64,000 bases of DNA from Flavobacterium denitrificans DSM 15936 (GTDB taxonomy: Bacteria; Bacteroidota; Bacteroidia; Flavobacteriales; Flavobacteriaceae), in contig NZ_AUDL01000013.1 of NCBI RefSeq assembly GCF_000425445.1, positions 97,676 through 161,675 on the forward strand, given 5' to 3'. Under the pieces are notes generated by a model. It was given only the letters and a program-made list of their open reading frames with translations, was not told the origin of the DNA and did no database searches. The translations under genes and the position numbers were made by a program. This document shows, piece after piece, positions 62,020-64,000 of the stretch (positions are counted from its first letter, which is position 1; every line of letters starts with the position of its first letter).

Positions 62020-62910
62020 CTAAGCTTCCATTTTTCCAAATCCTACCGTTTCACGATAGATTTGAGGCGAAACATCGGCATTGGTTTTAAAGAAACGGCT
62101 GAAATAATGTTCGTCATCATAACCTAATTCATAGGCGATTTCTTTAACCGTTTTGTTGGTCATGTATAATTCTCTTTTGGCTTCTATAATAATTCTTTCC
62201 GAAATTAAATCGGTTAAGGTTTTGTTGAAATAATTCTTAGATAATTTTGCCAATGCTTTTGGAGAAATATTCAATAAATCAGCATAATTACCTGCCGAAT
62301 GTTTGGTTTTGAAATTCAGTTCAATCGCGTCTTTTAAATTTTGAAGAATAATAGGCTCTTTTGAATCTGGAACCGATTTCATTTCTTCCAATTGTTCTGT
62401 TTTTAATCTTGAAGCTGTGATTAAAAAGATCTTTAAATACGAAATAAGCAATTCATATTGCGCCAATTCTGCATTTTGAATTTCGTTTTTCATTTGGTCA
62501 ATCACCATTTTAAAAGTCTGCGAAGCCTGTTCTGTAACCTGAACATACGGTGGCTGATAAATATTATTGAATAAAACGCCATTGCAAGAAACCTCCTTTT
62601 GATGCATGTGAATGCAATAAAAATCAGGATGAAAATGAATCGCGATTCCTTCAATTGGTTCACTTACGCAAAGCATAAAAGGCTGATAAGGCGAAAAGGC
62701 GAGGAGTGAGTTTTCTTCAAAATGATGTTCTGCAAAATCAGCTTTTACTTTCCCTTTTCCTTTGGTCACCCAAATCAAAGAATAATAATTGTTTCGCTGT
62801 AAATGGTCAAAATAGCTATTGTCTTCAAAAGGAAGAATTTTAAAAGCCAAATTCCCATTCTGCGGATTTATTAAAGTGAAAACATTTTGAGAGCTCATAT
62901 TCGGTTTCAT
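62020..62910 (-). CDS. AraC family transcriptional regulator
   Basis: The 296-residue protein has an N-terminal cupin-like sensor (about 10-160) and a C-terminal double HTH (KTVKEIAYELGYDDEHYFSRFFKTNADVSPQIYRE, about 250-285). I use the ATG at 62910 (MKPNMSSQ); alternatives at 62934 and 62898 exist. It lies downstream of the AhpD-fold gene on the same strand, 68 nt away, and could regulate it. Confidence 0.88.
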   Translation of the reverse strand: MKPNMSSQNVFTLINPQNGNLAFKILPFEDNSYFDHLQRNNYYSLIWVTKGKGKVKADFAEHHFEENSLLAFSPYQPFMLCVSEPIEGIAIHFHPDFYCIHMHQKEVSCNGVLFNNIYQPPYVQVTEQASQTFKMVIDQMKNEIQNAELAQYELLISYLKIFLITASRLKTEQLEEMKSVPDSKEPIILQNLKDAIELNFKTKHSAGNYADLLNISPKALAKLSKNYFNKTLTDLISERIIIEAKRELYMTNKTVKEIAYELGYDDEHYFSRFFKTNADVSPQIYRETVGFGKMEA

Positions 62911-62978
62911 TTTTAAAAATATAAAGATAGTCATGAAATGAATTCACAACTATCTCTATAGCTTGTTTTTTGTTTGTA

Positions 62979-63530
62979 TTAGTTGTGTAATTCTAAGTTA
63001 GAAACTGCTGGAAAGTCAATTTCTGTATTTGCTACGTTGTTAAAGTAGTTGGTTAGAACATTCAAAGCTACATGGCCAATAGTTTCTGCAATTTCAGCAT
63101 CAGAAACTCCTGCGGTTTTTGCTTTGTTTACATCTTCATCGTTTACTAAACCACCTTTGCTGATTAAGGTTTTGGCCAATTGTAAAATTGCTTCGGTTTT
63201 AGCATCTGTAGAGTTTCCTGTTCTTGCTGCGTGTAAAACTGCTGGATCTGCTTTAACTAATTTTTCTCCAATAAATGTATGCGCTGCTAAACAGTAATCA
63301 CAAGAGTTGCTTTCTGAAACTGCCAATGCGATCAATTCACCTGTTTTTGCACTTAATTTTCCGTGGCTTAATGCACCGCTTAAGTTCAAATATCCTTCAA
63401 GAACTGCCGGAGAATTTCCCATTGTTCTCATCATGTTTGGAACAACGCCTAATTTTGCTTGAACTGCGTTGAATAAATCTTTAGTTTTTCCTGTAACTTC
63501 TTCTGGGTTTAATGCTGTTAATCGTGCCAT
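62979..63530 (-). CDS. Carboxymuconolactone decarboxylase / AhpD-fold peroxidase-like protein
   Basis: The 183-residue protein has the AhpD motif SESNSCDYCLAAHTFIG (about 69-85) with CxxC and the catalytic His, typical of alkylhydroperoxidase-like proteins. It may reduce peroxides with a partner. The nearby AraC regulator suggests induced expression. Confidence 0.9.
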   Translation of the reverse strand: MARLTALNPEEVTGKTKDLFNAVQAKLGVVPNMMRTMGNSPAVLEGYLNLSGALSHGKLSAKTGELIALAVSESNSCDYCLAAHTFIGEKLVKADPAVLHAARTGNSTDAKTEAILQLAKTLISKGGLVNDEDVNKAKTAGVSDAEIAETIGHVALNVLTNYFNNVANTEIDFPAVSNLELHN

Positions 63531-63657
63531 TGTATTTAATTTTTAAAGTTGTTATTTGTTGTTGTCTTTTGACATTACAAAGTTGCGACGATTACAGATT
63601 TTAGAACATGGAGAATGTACGCTATGTGATGGACAATTTTCCCTTGCTGTTTTTTCA
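63531..63657. other. Start of terminal gene-free stretch
   Basis: I see no convincing gene. Open frames here on both strands overlap the repeat element that follows and have no recognisable product. Confidence 0.4.
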
Positions 63658-63804
63658 GGAGCTAATCCAGCTTTCCGTTTCAAGTCCTCACCGCAAACCC
63701 TTATTTTTCTAAGCCATAAAACGAGCTTCCGTTGGTCGCTGTTTTCTGGCAAGAAAAATAAGGGTTTGCGGTTCCGGGCTTTTCACTGCAATCTGGGCTA
63801 GGGC
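63658..63804 (-). repeat. Variable-core hairpin element, copy 5 (long form)
   Basis: On the - strand it begins GCCCTAGCCCAGATTGCAGT and ends GAAACGGAAAGCTGGATTAGC. The core stem CCGCAAACCCTTATTTTTC / GAAAAATAAGGGTTTGCGG encloses a loop of about 50 nt. The ACCGAGT box precedes it, as at 15815. The rest to the window edge (63805-64000) holds a small palindrome-rich AT stretch (TAACAAAATTTAAATTTAAT..., 63928-63959) and no gene. Confidence 0.75.
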
Positions 63805-64000
63805 ACTCGGTTTCATAAGGGTGTATCTCGGTTAGTTTGTCAATTTCGAGGAACGAGAAATCACACTGGAAATTCTGCAAACAATTCACACAATCTTGTC
63901 ATTTCTGTAAAGGTTAGATATTTCGGTAACAAAATTTAAATTTAATAAATTTTGTTACGATGAGAAATAATAGTCAAGATTGCACATTAGAGAGGAACTA

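Noticed and set aside
63552..63889. Three overlapping open frames on both strands near the right edge
   Set aside because: They are shadows of the long self-complementary element at 63658-63804.
1..64000. tRNA, rRNA, prophage or IS genes
   Set aside because: No T-loop-like GGTTCGAATCC sequences, rRNA segments, transposase, integrase or phage structural proteins were seen. A tRNAscan and IS search would settle this.

Overview
The window reads as a chromosomal segment of a Flavobacterium-like member of the Bacteroidetes. The DNA is AT-rich. Promoters follow the Bacteroidetes pattern (TTG, about 20 nt, TAnnTTTG) and start codons lack Shine-Dalgarno sequences. It carries gliding-motility genes (gldA, gldE, gldD) and many short dispersed intergenic repeats of the kind seen in flavobacteria. 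I see no rRNA, tRNA, insertion sequence, prophage or CRISPR array.

Region 1 (1-12.8 kb) is sulfur assimilation. It opens with the 3' part of a homoserine-sulfhydrylase-type gene, a small hydrolase, an RDD protein and an Rrf2-family regulator. Two TauE/SafE permeases then face away from each other across a control region that carries two copies of one 21-bp motif. The rightward operon continues with cysH (APS-reductase type), cysD, cysN, a siroheme sulfite reductase with a HEPN-like tail, cobA, a Met8-type siroheme synthase and a ferredoxin-NADP reductase-like flavoprotein. Together these could take sulfate to sulfide and make the siroheme cofactor needed.

Region 2 (12.8-20.3 kb) is the methionine/folate branch. 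A SAM-I riboswitch with its own promoter precedes a methionine synthase encoded as two genes (homocysteine-binding part, and pterin/B12/activation part). A YhcG-type PDDEXK nuclease gene lies between them. A four-helix-bundle gene, flanked by GGTTGATG/CATCAACC arrays, separates the second part from metF. A cobalamin-independent metE lies further on (27-29 kb), divergent from an Lrp/AsnC regulator.

Region 3 (20.4-36.3 kb) is mixed housekeeping and envelope: a methyltransferase, a dicarboxylate/amino-acid symporter, a PLP decarboxylase, gldA, two tandem outer-membrane beta-barrel paralogues, metE, dgt, a DUF3078 protein, dxs, a TonB-C-terminal protein and tadA.

Region 4 (36.5-64 kb) holds an alpha-2-macroglobulin lipoprotein paired with PBP1C, RNase G, a 30-residue ribosome-associated protein, HU, the mutY-ssb-gldE-gldD cluster, an M16 peptidase pair, rplU-rpmA, an AsmA-like protein, miaE, a glycosyltransferase, an AraC regulator and an AhpD-fold protein.

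The most unusual content is intergenic. Five copies of an element have conserved ends but different self-complementary cores. There are two REP-like palindrome families, an 18-bp palindrome placed inside other repeats, and several low-complexity short-repeat families that form hairpins next to start or stop codons.
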